Assembly: GCF_002007115.1 (NCBI RefSeq)
Contig: NZ_MVAD01000001.1
Location: forward strand, 186,001 to 250,000
Origin: Massilia sp. KIM
Lineage (GTDB): Bacteria; Pseudomonadota; Gammaproteobacteria; Burkholderiales; Burkholderiaceae_D
Length of the DNA stretch: 64,000 bases
Direction of reading: 5' to 3'
Shown: in pieces, positions 56,654 through 64,000 of the stretch
Position numbering within the stretch: position 1 is the first letter of the stretch
Layout of the letters: every line of letters starts with the position of its first letter
Made by a program: the position numbers and the translations under genes
Notes under the pieces: model-generated
The model's database searches: none
What the model was told of the DNA's origin: nothing
The model's input: the letters and a program-made list of their open reading frames with translations, nothing else

Positions 56654-58993
56654 ATGGTTGAAATTGAATTAGACGGCAAGAAAGTCGAAGTCCCACCGGG
56701 TTCCATGGTGATGGACGCCGCAAACAAACTCGGGACCTATATCCCGCACTTCTGCTATCACAAGAAACTGTCGATCGCGGCCAACTGCCGCATGTGCCTG
56801 GTCGAAGTGGAAAAGGCGCCGAAGCCCATGCCTGCCTGCGCGACCCCGGTCTCGCCGGGCATGATCGTGCGCACCCACAGCGACAAGGCGGTGCAGGCGC
56901 AGAAGTCGGTGATGGAGTTCCTCCTGATTAACCACCCGCTCGACTGCCCGATCTGCGACCAGGGCGGCGAATGCCAGCTGCAGGACCTCGCGGTCGGCTA
57001 CGGCAAGGGCGAATCGCGCTACGCCGAAGAGAAGCGCGTGGTGGCCCCGAAAGAGGCCGGCCCGCTGATCTCGATGGAAGAGATGTCGCGCTGCATCCAG
57101 TGCACCCGCTGCGTGCGCTTCGGTCAGGAAGTCGCCGGTGTGATGGAGTTCGGCATGGTCGGCCGCGGCGAGCACTCGGAGATCACCACCTTCGTCGGCA
57201 AGACCGTCGACTCCGAAGTCTCGGGCAACATGATCGACCTGTGCCCGGTCGGCGCGCTCACCAGCAAGCCGTTCCGCTACTCGGCCCGTCCGTGGGAACT
57301 GCAGCGCCGTAAATCGGTGTCGCCGCACGACTCGCTGGGCTCGAACCTGATCGTCCAGGTCAAGGGCGGCAAGGTCATGCGCGTGCTGCCGCTGGAAAAC
57401 GAAGCCATCAACGAATGCTGGCTGTCGGACAAGGACCGCTTCTCCTACGAAGCCCTGGACAATGCCAACCGCCTGATCAACCCGATGATCAAGCAGGACG
57501 GCAAGTGGATCGATACCGACTGGCAGACCGCCCTCGAGTACGTGGCCCACGGCCTGCGCAACATCCGCCACGAACATGGCGCCGATGCCATCGCCGCCGT
57601 CGCCACCGCCCACTCGACCCTGGAAGAGCTGCACCTGCTGAACAAGGCTTTCCGCGGCCTGGGTTCGGACAATGTCGAATTCCGCCTGCGCCAGAGCGAC
57701 TTCGCCCTGGACGGCCAGGTCACCCCGTGGCTGGGCATGCCGATCGCCGCGCTGAGCAAGCTCAAGCGCGCCTTCGTCATCGGTTCCTTCCTGCGCAAGG
57801 ATCACCCGCTGGTCGCCACCCGCCTGCGCCAGGCAGTGAAGGGCGGCGCCAAGCTGTCCGTCCTGCACGCCGCCGACGACGACCTCCTGATGCCGGTCGC
57901 TAACAAGCTGATCGCCGCGCCTGGCGACTGGCTGGCCGCGCTGTCCGAAGTCGTGGTGGCCGTGGCCGCCGCCAAGGGCGTCGCCGCCCCGGCAGGTTTC
58001 GAAGGCATCGAGGCGGGCGCCGGCGCCAAGGGCATCGCCGCCGCGCTGGTCGTGACCGGCGATGCTGCGCTGCCGGGCGCCGTCCTGCTGGGCAATGCCG
58101 CCGCCAACCACCCGCAAGCCTCCAAGCTGCACGCGGCCGCGCAGTGGATCGCCGAGCAGACCGGTTGCGAGTTCGGCTACCTGGTCGAAGCCGCCAACAC
58201 CGTGGGCGGTTACGTGGTCGGCGCCACCGGCAAGGGCGAGGCTGTGTTCGCCCAGCCGAAGAAGGCCTATGTGCTGCTGAACGCCGAGCCGGAGCTGGAT
58301 GCGGGCAACCCGCAGCAAGCCCTGGCGGCCCTGCACGGCGCCGAGATGGTCGTGGCCATGTCCGCCTTCAAGCAGAGCATGGAATACGCCGACGTCCTGC
58401 TGCCGATCTCGCCCTTCACCGAGACCTCGGGCACCTTCGTCAACTGCGAAGGCCGCGCACAGAGCTTCAACGCCACCGTGCGTCCGCTGGGCGAGACCCG
58501 TCCGGCCTGGAAAGTGCTGCGCGTGCTGGGCAACCTGCTGGGCCTGCAAGGCTTCGACTACGAGACCTCGGAAGCCATCCGCGAAGAAGTGCTGGGCAAG
58601 GGCAACACCGACGTCAAGGGCACGCTGAACAACGTCGCCAAGCTGGCGCCGAGCGCGGGCAAGTACGCCGCCGCCGGCCAGCTCGAGCGCATCGCCGACG
58701 TGCCGATCTACTTCACCGACGCCCTGGCGCGCCGTTCGGAGCCGCTGCAGCGCACCGCCGACGCCCACGCGCCGCTGGTGAACCTGTCCAAGGCGGTCGC
58801 CGAGCAGCTCGGCGTGCAGGCCGGCGACAAGGTCAAGATCACCCAGGGTTCGGGTAGCGCCGTCCTGGTGGCCAACGTGGATGCGCGCCTGCCGTCGAAC
58901 GCAGTGCGCGTGGCCGCCGGCCACCCGGCCGTCGCCACCCTCGGCGCCATGTTCGGTTCCATCAGTGTTGAAAAAGCAGGGGAGGGCAAGTAA
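56654..58993 (+). CDS. nuoG: NADH-quinone oxidoreductase subunit G
   Basis: A 779-residue iron-sulfur subunit. The N-terminal ferredoxin-like part has Cys ligands in [20 protein letters not shown] and MPACATPV for a [2Fe-2S] cluster, then [18 protein letters not shown] with the His-Cys set of N5, and [13 protein letters not shown] with [10 protein letters not shown] for a [4Fe-4S] cluster. The long C-terminal domain (about 220-780) is the molybdopterin-oxidoreductase fold without cofactor. It passes electrons from NuoE/F toward NuoI. The stop overlaps the nuoH start (TAATG). Confidence 0.96.
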   Translation: MVEIELDGKKVEVPPGSMVMDAANKLGTYIPHFCYHKKLSIAANCRMCLVEVEKAPKPMPACATPVSPGMIVRTHSDKAVQAQKSVMEFLLINHPLDCPICDQGGECQLQDLAVGYGKGESRYAEEKRVVAPKEAGPLISMEEMSRCIQCTRCVRFGQEVAGVMEFGMVGRGEHSEITTFVGKTVDSEVSGNMIDLCPVGALTSKPFRYSARPWELQRRKSVSPHDSLGSNLIVQVKGGKVMRVLPLENEAINECWLSDKDRFSYEALDNANRLINPMIKQDGKWIDTDWQTALEYVAHGLRNIRHEHGADAIAAVATAHSTLEELHLLNKAFRGLGSDNVEFRLRQSDFALDGQVTPWLGMPIAALSKLKRAFVIGSFLRKDHPLVATRLRQAVKGGAKLSVLHAADDDLLMPVANKLIAAPGDWLAALSEVVVAVAAAKGVAAPAGFEGIEAGAGAKGIAAALVVTGDAALPGAVLLGNAAANHPQASKLHAAAQWIAEQTGCEFGYLVEAANTVGGYVVGATGKGEAVFAQPKKAYVLLNAEPELDAGNPQQALAALHGAEMVVAMSAFKQSMEYADVLLPISPFTETSGTFVNCEGRAQSFNATVRPLGETRPAWKVLRVLGNLLGLQGFDYETSEAIREEVLGKGNTDVKGTLNNVAKLAPSAGKYAAAGQLERIADVPIYFTDALARRSEPLQRTADAHAPLVNLSKAVAEQLGVQAGDKVKITQGSGSAVLVANVDARLPSNAVRVAAGHPAVATLGAMFGSISVEKAGEGK

Positions 58994-60087
58994 TGGCAAC
59001 GCCCGGTTACATCGATAGTTTTTACGAGTTCGGCGCAGCCAGCCCGATCGCCCCGGTCTGGCCGCTGATCTGGACCGTGCTGAAGATCGTGGTGGTGCTG
59101 CTGCCGCTGATGGGCCTGGTTGCCTACCTGACCCTGTGGGAGCGCAAGCTGATCGGCTGGATCCAGATCCGCGTCGGCCCGAACCGCGTCGGCCCCGGCG
59201 GCCTGCTGCAGCCGATCGCCGATGCGGTCAAGCTGCTGCTCAAGGAAATCGTGATCCCGGCCAAGGCCAACCGCAGCCTGTTCGTGATCGGTCCGATCAT
59301 GACCATCATGCCGGCCCTGGCCGCCTGGGCGGTCGTGCCCTTCGGTCCGCAAGCCGCGCTGGCCAACGTCAACGCCGGCCTGCTGTTCCTGATGGCGATC
59401 ACCTCGATGGAAGTCTACGGCATCATCATCGCCGGCTGGGCTTCGAACTCGAAGTACTCCTTCATGGGCGCGATGCGTGCCTCGGCCCAGATGATCTCCT
59501 ACGAGATCCCGATCGGCTTCGTGCTGGTGGTGGTGCTGATGGTGACCGGCAGCCTGAACCTGTCCGACATCGTCGCCAGCCAGCAGATGGGCCGCTTCGC
59601 CGACATGGGCATCAACTTCATGTCCTGGAACTGGCTGCCGCTGCTGCCGCTGTGCGTGATCTACTTCGTCTCCGGCCTGGCCGAGTGCAACCGCCACCCC
59701 TTCGACGTGGTGGAAGGCGAATCGGAAATCGTGGCCGGCCACATGGTCGAGTACTCGGGCATGTCCTATGCGATGTTCATGCTGGCCGAATACGCCAACA
59801 TGATCCTGATCTCGACCCTGGTGGCGATCCTGTTCCTGGGCGGCTGGTCGGCTCCCTTCGGCTTCCTGGAATTCGGCGCTGTCGGCGGTTTCTTCTGGCT
59901 GTTCCTGAAGATGTTCCTGGTCGTCTCGCTGATGATCTGGGTGCGCGGCACCTTCCCGCGCTACCGCTATGACCAGATCATGCGCCTGGGCTGGAAAGTG
60001 TTCATCCCGCTGACCCTGATCTGGCTCGTGCTGGTCGCTGTCTGGATGCAGACGCCCTGGAACATCTGGGCTACTCCGTTGAAGTAA
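58993..60087 (+). CDS. nuoH: NADH-quinone oxidoreductase subunit H
   Basis: A 364-residue membrane subunit with about eight helices that closes the quinone chamber. Signatures: [55 protein letters not shown] and [20 protein letters not shown]. The acidic loop (VEGESE) is the proposed start of the proton channels. The start overlaps the nuoG stop; nuoI follows after 15 bp. Confidence 0.97.
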   Translation: MATPGYIDSFYEFGAASPIAPVWPLIWTVLKIVVVLLPLMGLVAYLTLWERKLIGWIQIRVGPNRVGPGGLLQPIADAVKLLLKEIVIPAKANRSLFVIGPIMTIMPALAAWAVVPFGPQAALANVNAGLLFLMAITSMEVYGIIIAGWASNSKYSFMGAMRASAQMISYEIPIGFVLVVVLMVTGSLNLSDIVASQQMGRFADMGINFMSWNWLPLLPLCVIYFVSGLAECNRHPFDVVEGESEIVAGHMVEYSGMSYAMFMLAEYANMILISTLVAILFLGGWSAPFGFLEFGAVGGFFWLFLKMFLVVSLMIWVRGTFPRYRYDQIMRLGWKVFIPLTLIWLVLVAVWMQTPWNIWATPLK

Positions 60088-60102
60088 GGAAGCAGACAAC
60101 AA

Positions 60103-60591
60103 ATGAATCGAGTTAAAGAAATCCTCGGCAGCCTGATGCTGTCCGAACTCTTCAAGGGCCTGGCCCTGACCGGTCGCTATGCGCTGTCGCGCAAGATCAC
60201 GGTCCAGTACCCGGAAGAGAAGACGCCGATGTCGAACCGCTTCCGCGGTCTGCACGCCCTGCGTCGCTACCCCAACGGGGAAGAGCGCTGCATCGCCTGC
60301 AAACTGTGCGAAGCGGTGTGCCCGGCGATGGCGATCACGATCGAGTCGGCGCAGCGCGAAGACGGCACCCGCCGCACCACGCGCTACGACATCGACCTGA
60401 CCAAGTGCATCTTCTGCGGCTTCTGCGAAGAGTCCTGCCCGGTCGATTCGATCGTGGAAACCCACGTGCTGGAATACCACGGCGAGAAACGCGGCGATCT
60501 CTACTACACCAAGGAGATGCTGCTGGCCGTGGGCGACCGCTACGAAGCCGACATCGCCGCCGCCCGCGAAGCGGACGCGAAATACCGATAA
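60103..60591 (+). CDS. nuoI: NADH-quinone oxidoreductase subunit I
   Basis: A 162-residue subunit with two ferredoxin-type [4Fe-4S] motifs: [16 protein letters not shown] and [16 protein letters not shown], clusters N6a and N6b on the path to N2. An amphipathic N-terminal helix ([20 protein letters not shown]) attaches it to the membrane arm. It lies between nuoH and nuoJ. Confidence 0.97.
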   Translation: MNRVKEILGSLMLSELFKGLALTGRYALSRKITVQYPEEKTPMSNRFRGLHALRRYPNGEERCIACKLCEAVCPAMAITIESAQREDGTRRTTRYDIDLTKCIFCGFCEESCPVDSIVETHVLEYHGEKRGDLYYTKEMLLAVGDRYEADIAAAREADAKYR

Positions 60592-60608
60592 GAAGAGGCT
60601 GTCCTTTC

Positions 60609-61277
60609 ATGGAATTCACAACTTTCCTGTTCTACGCGTTCGCGGCCATCATGGTGCTGGCCAGCCTGCGCGTCATCACCACCAAGAACCCGGTCCACGC
60701 CGCGCTGTTCCTGGTGCTGGCCTTCTTCAACGCAGCCGGCATCTGGCTGCTGCTGAAGGCGGAGTTCCTGGCCATCGTGCTGGTGCTGGTCTACGTCGGC
60801 GCCGTGATGGTGCTCTTCCTCTTCGTCGTCATGATGCTCGACATTAATATCGACCGCATGCGCGAAGGCTTCTGGGGTTACCTGCCGCTGGCTTCGGGCA
60901 TCGGCGCCCTGATCGTGCTGGAAATGGCCGCCGTCCTGTACCGCGCCTACAACCAGACCGACCTGTCGGCCGAGGCTGCCGCGCTGAACATCGGCGGCAC
61001 CAAGGAACTGGGCCTCTTGATCTACACCAAGTACATCTACGGCTTCGAGATCGCGGCCGTGATCCTGCTGGTGGCGATCATCGCCGCAGTCGCCCTGACC
61101 CTGCGCAAGCGCAAGGACACCAAAGCCATCGACCCGGGCCTCGCCGTCCGCGTCAAGCGTAACGACCGCCTGCGCATCGTCAAGGTGGAAGCGGTCAACC
61201 AGCGCGCCATCGATGCAGCCAATGCCGAGAAGGCAGCGGCGGCAGCAGCGGCGGCAGCCCCGAAGGAGACCCCATGA
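60609..61277 (+). CDS. nuoJ: NADH-quinone oxidoreductase subunit J
   Basis: A 222-residue membrane subunit with five helices; the third carries [19 protein letters not shown], whose pi-bulge couples electron transfer to proton pumping. The start at 60609 is [15 protein letters not shown]. The C-terminus beyond residue 165 is charged and ends in an Ala run ([15 protein letters not shown]), a local low-complexity extension. The stop overlaps the nuoK start (ATGA). Confidence 0.95.
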   Translation: MEFTTFLFYAFAAIMVLASLRVITTKNPVHAALFLVLAFFNAAGIWLLLKAEFLAIVLVLVYVGAVMVLFLFVVMMLDINIDRMREGFWGYLPLASGIGALIVLEMAAVLYRAYNQTDLSAEAAALNIGGTKELGLLIYTKYIYGFEIAAVILLVAIIAAVALTLRKRKDTKAIDPGLAVRVKRNDRLRIVKVEAVNQRAIDAANAEKAAAAAAAAAPKETP

Positions 61278-61582
61278 CCTTGTCGCTCGCACACTACCTG
61301 ATCCTGGGCGCGATCCTGTTCGCGATCTCGGTGATCGGCATCTTCCTGAACCGGAAGAACATCATCATCCTGCTGATGGCCGTCGAACTGATGCTGCTGG
61401 CGGTGAACCTGAACTTCGTCGCGTTTTCCCACTACCTGGGCGACGCGGCGGGGCAGATCTTCGTGTTCTTCATTCTGACCGTCGCGGCCGCCGAATCGGC
61501 GATCGGCCTGGCGATCCTGGTGGTCCTGTTCCGTAACCTGGACACGATCAATGTGGAAGACCTCGACAGCCTGAAGGGCTGA
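61274..61582 (+). CDS. nuoK: NADH-quinone oxidoreductase subunit K
   Basis: A 102-residue subunit with three helices, related to Mrp[20 protein letters not shown] contains the membrane Glu needed for pumping, and [19 protein letters not shown] contains the second. Length is standard. It overlaps nuoJ by 4 bp and is followed by nuoL after 39 bp. Confidence 0.97.
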   Translation: MTLSLAHYLILGAILFAISVIGIFLNRKNIIILLMAVELMLLAVNLNFVAFSHYLGDAAGQIFVFFILTVAAAESAIGLAILVVLFRNLDTINVEDLDSLKG

Positions 61583-61621
61583 CGGTCTCGGCTGACTAAC
61601 AATAACGACTAAGGTTCAACA

Positions 61622-63736
61622 ATGGCGGGGCAACTCTCTTCCTCAATGTTACTGGCGGTGCCTCTGGCGCCGCTCGCAGGCTCGGCGATCGCCGGCCTGC
61701 TCGGCACCAAGTTTTTGGGCAATGTGGTGGGCCGCAAGGTGTCGCACACGGCGACCATCCTGGGCGTGCTGATCGCGCTGATCATCTCGGTCCAGACCCT
61801 GATGGCGGTGCTCGACGGCGCCACCTTCAATGAAGACATCTACACCTGGATGACGGTCGGCACGCTCAAGCTGGCGGTCGGCTTCCAGATCGACACGCTG
61901 TCGGCGATGATGATGTGCGTGGTGACCTCGGTCTCCCTGATGGTGCACATCTACACGATCGGCTACATGGCCGAGGACGAAGGCTACAACCGCTTCTTCT
62001 CGTACATCTCGCTGTTCACCTTCTCGATGCTGATGCTGGTCATGTCCAACAACTTCCTGCAGCTGTTCTTCGGCTGGGAAGCGGTGGGCCTGGTCTCGTA
62101 TCTGCTGATCGGTTTCTGGTACACCCGTCCGACCGCGATCTTCGCCAACATGAAGGCCTTCCTGGTCAACCGCGTCGGCGACTTCGGCTTCATCCTGGGC
62201 ATCGGCCTGCTGCTGGCCGCGTCCGGCTCGATGCAGTACACCGATGTGTTCGCCCAGGCCGACAAGCTGGCCGGCATGAGCGTGCCCGGCATCGGCTGGC
62301 CGCTGCTGACCGCCGCCTGCATCTGTCTGTTCATCGGCGCGATGGGTAAATCGGCCCAGTTCCCGCTGCACGTCTGGCTGCCGGACTCGATGGAAGGCCC
62401 GACCCCGATCTCGGCCCTGATCCACGCCGCGACCATGGTTACCGCCGGCATCTTCATGGTGTCGCGCATGTCGCCGCTGTTCGAACTGTCGGACGGCGCG
62501 CTGTCCTTCATCATCGTGATCGGCTCGATCACCGCGCTGTTCATGGGCTTCCTGGGCATCATCCAGAACGACATCAAGCGCGTGGTCGCGTACTCGACCC
62601 TGTCCCAGCTCGGCTACATGACCGTGGCCCTGGGCGCCTCGGCCTACTCGGTGGCCGTGTTCCACCTGATGACCCACGCCTTCTTCAAGGCCCTGCTGTT
62701 CCTGGGCGCCGGCTCGGTCATCATCGGCATGCACCACGACCAGGACATGCGCAACATGGGCGGCCTGCGCAAGTACATGCCGATCACCTGGATCACCTCG
62801 CTGCTCGGCTCGCTGGCCCTGATCGGCACCCCGCTGTTCTCGGGTTTCTACTCGAAGGACTCGATCATCGAAGCGGTGCACGCGACCAACATCCCGGGCG
62901 CGGGCTTCGCCAACTTCGCGGTGCTGGCCGGCGTCTTCGTGACCGCCTTCTACTCCTTCCGCATGTACTTCCTGGTGTTCCACGGGGAAGAGCGCTGGCA
63001 CCATGCCCATGGCCATGACAGCCACGCGCAAGATGCCCACGACCAGAAGGTCGCGGCCGCCGGCCACGGCGATCCGCACGCCCTGCACGATTCGGACGCC
63101 CACCATGAGGAAGAGCACGACGACCACGGCCACCACGGCCTGGCCCCGGGCCAGAAGCCGCACGAGTCGCCCTGGGTGGTGACCCTGCCGCTGATCCTGC
63201 TGGCGATCCCCTCGGTGATCATCGGCTACCTGGCGATCGGCCCGATGCTGCACGGCGACTTCTTCAAGGGCGTGATCTTCGTCGGCGAGAACCACCCGGC
63301 GATGGCGACCCTGAACGAGGAGTTCCACGGCGCGATGGCGATGGCGATCCACGGCCTGTCGACCGCACCGTTCTGGCTGGCCCTGGCCGGCGTGGCCCTG
63401 GCTTACTACTGCTACATGGTGAATCCGCGCGTGCCGGCCTGGTTCTATGCCAAGTTCAAGCCGCTGCACACCCTGCTGGACAACAAGTACTACATGGACA
63501 AGTTCAACGAAGTCGTGTTCGCCGGCGGCGCGCGCGCCATCGGTGGCGGCCTGTGGAAAGTGGGCGACCGTGGCCTGATCGACGGCCTGCTCGTCAACGG
63601 CAGCGCCAAGCTCGTGGGCTGGTTCTCGACGGTCACCCGTACCTTCCAGACGGGTTACATCTATCACTATGCATTCGTGATGATCGTCGGCGTGCTGGCA
63701 ACCCTGCTGTACTTCTTCCCGTTCTGGCGCGGTTAA
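61622..63736 (+). CDS. nuoL: NADH-quinone oxidoreductase subunit L
   Basis: A 704-residue antiporter-like membrane subunit that pumps protons at the far end of the membrane arm and has the long lateral helix at its C-terminus. Visible are FFGWEAVGLVSYLLIGFW with the key Glu, MGKSAQFPLHVWLPDSMEGP, and HAATMVTAGIFMVSRMSPLF. Between residues about 458 and 515 a loop rich in His, Asp and Glu (HHAHGHDSHAQDAHDQ, HHEEEHDDHGHH) is inserted; many His suggest metal binding. The rest follows the family. Confidence 0.95.
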   Translation: MAGQLSSSMLLAVPLAPLAGSAIAGLLGTKFLGNVVGRKVSHTATILGVLIALIISVQTLMAVLDGATFNEDIYTWMTVGTLKLAVGFQIDTLSAMMMCVVTSVSLMVHIYTIGYMAEDEGYNRFFSYISLFTFSMLMLVMSNNFLQLFFGWEAVGLVSYLLIGFWYTRPTAIFANMKAFLVNRVGDFGFILGIGLLLAASGSMQYTDVFAQADKLAGMSVPGIGWPLLTAACICLFIGAMGKSAQFPLHVWLPDSMEGPTPISALIHAATMVTAGIFMVSRMSPLFELSDGALSFIIVIGSITALFMGFLGIIQNDIKRVVAYSTLSQLGYMTVALGASAYSVAVFHLMTHAFFKALLFLGAGSVIIGMHHDQDMRNMGGLRKYMPITWITSLLGSLALIGTPLFSGFYSKDSIIEAVHATNIPGAGFANFAVLAGVFVTAFYSFRMYFLVFHGEERWHHAHGHDSHAQDAHDQKVAAAGHGDPHALHDSDAHHEEEHDDHGHHGLAPGQKPHESPWVVTLPLILLAIPSVIIGYLAIGPMLHGDFFKGVIFVGENHPAMATLNEEFHGAMAMAIHGLSTAPFWLALAGVALAYYCYMVNPRVPAWFYAKFKPLHTLLDNKYYMDKFNEVVFAGGARAIGGGLWKVGDRGLIDGLLVNGSAKLVGWFSTVTRTFQTGYIYHYAFVMIVGVLATLLYFFPFWRG

Positions 63737-63757
63737 TCACAGGCAGAGAAAACAAAC

Positions 63758-64000
63758 ATGATGCAGTCAACAATTTCTACCTTTCCACCTTACCTGAGCC
63801 TGGCGATCTGGCTCCCGATCCTCTTCGGCCTGATCGTCCTGGCAGTCGGCCGTGACAAGAACGCGGGCCTGGTGCGCCTGCTGTCGCTGGTGGGCGCCGT
63901 GGTCAGCTTCCTGCCGACCCTGCCTCTGATCGCCAACTTCGACAATGCCGCCCACGGCATGCAGTTCTACGAGTCGGCCGCCTGGATCGAACGCTTCAAC
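63758..64000 (+). CDS. nuoM: NADH-quinone oxidoreductase subunit M, 5' part
   Basis: The first 81 codons of a membrane antiporter-like subunit, cut by the window edge: MMQSTISTFPPYLSLAIWLP, ILFGLIVLAVGRD, LLSLVGAVVSFLPTLPLI and FYESAAWIERFN. The last segment matches the conserved NuoM loop after helix two. The start is ATG at 63758 or the next codon at 63761; a GGCAGAGAAAAC site precedes it. It follows nuoL by 21 bp in the operon. Confidence 0.93.
   Translation, partial: MMQSTISTFPPYLSLAIWLPILFGLIVLAVGRDKNAGLVRLLSLVGAVVSFLPTLPLIANFDNAAHGMQFYESAAWIERFN

Overview
The window is a chromosomal segment of a high-GC betaproteobacterium of order Burkholderiales, most likely family Oxalobacteraceae (Massilia/Telluria-like). 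I infer this from gene content and order: a small sigma factor followed by DUF3619, DUF3106 and RDD genes; ilvBHC, pssA and leuA close together; rpsO-pnp; and tpiA-secG-tRNA-Leu-nuoABCDEFGHIJKLM. No database search was possible.

Layout. 0-5 kb: the end of a frameshifted choice-of-anchor I protein gene, then nhaA, then an overlapping leftward operon of sigma factor, DUF3619, DUF3106 and RDD protein. 5-8.8 kb: a TauD/TfdA dioxygenase with a complete sulfonate/nitrate-type ABC importer. 9.1-12.5 kb: ilvB-ilvH-ilvC, closed by a strong terminator into whose T-run side a complete IS1595-type insertion sequence (12518-13586) has landed. 13.6-16.2 kb: small accessory genes (VOC protein, secreted barrel-like protein, NTF2-like protein, SIMPL-domain protein). 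16.2-22 kb: pssA-leuA, a BamE-like lipoprotein, rpsO and pnp. 22-28.8 kb: a lipoprotein with a decayed paralogue beside it, then a czcI-czcC-czcB-czcA-like divalent-metal efflux operon.

29-37.2 kb is the signalling island and the most interesting part. Six tightly packed genes encode an RsbR-type STAS protein, RsbS, RsbT, an ATPase-PP2C fusion, a histidine kinase with a degenerate RsbT-like N-terminus, and a REC-PAS-kinase-REC hybrid. A third, convergent hybrid kinase carries a periplasmic sensor domain. This is a stressosome core wired to histidine kinases; no sigma-B, RsbW, RsbU or DNA-binding output is seen.

37.5-51.6 kb: a class A penicillin-binding protein, modABC divergent from modE with a textbook ModE operator between them, a catalytic/non-catalytic M16 peptidase pair, a GIN-domain protein, a Sel1-repeat protein, udk, a quinone oxidoreductase, tpiA and secG. 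51.6-64 kb: a strongly structured AT-rich intergenic region, tRNA-Leu(GAG), and the complex I operon from nuoA to the first part of nuoM, cut by the window edge.

Most genes are core metabolism (branched-chain amino acids, phospholipid, glycolysis, respiration). The accessory interest lies in the stressosome-kinase module, the possible sigma/anti-sigma operon, the metal efflux operon, the insertion sequence, and several perfect inverted repeats in leaders and intergenic regions.
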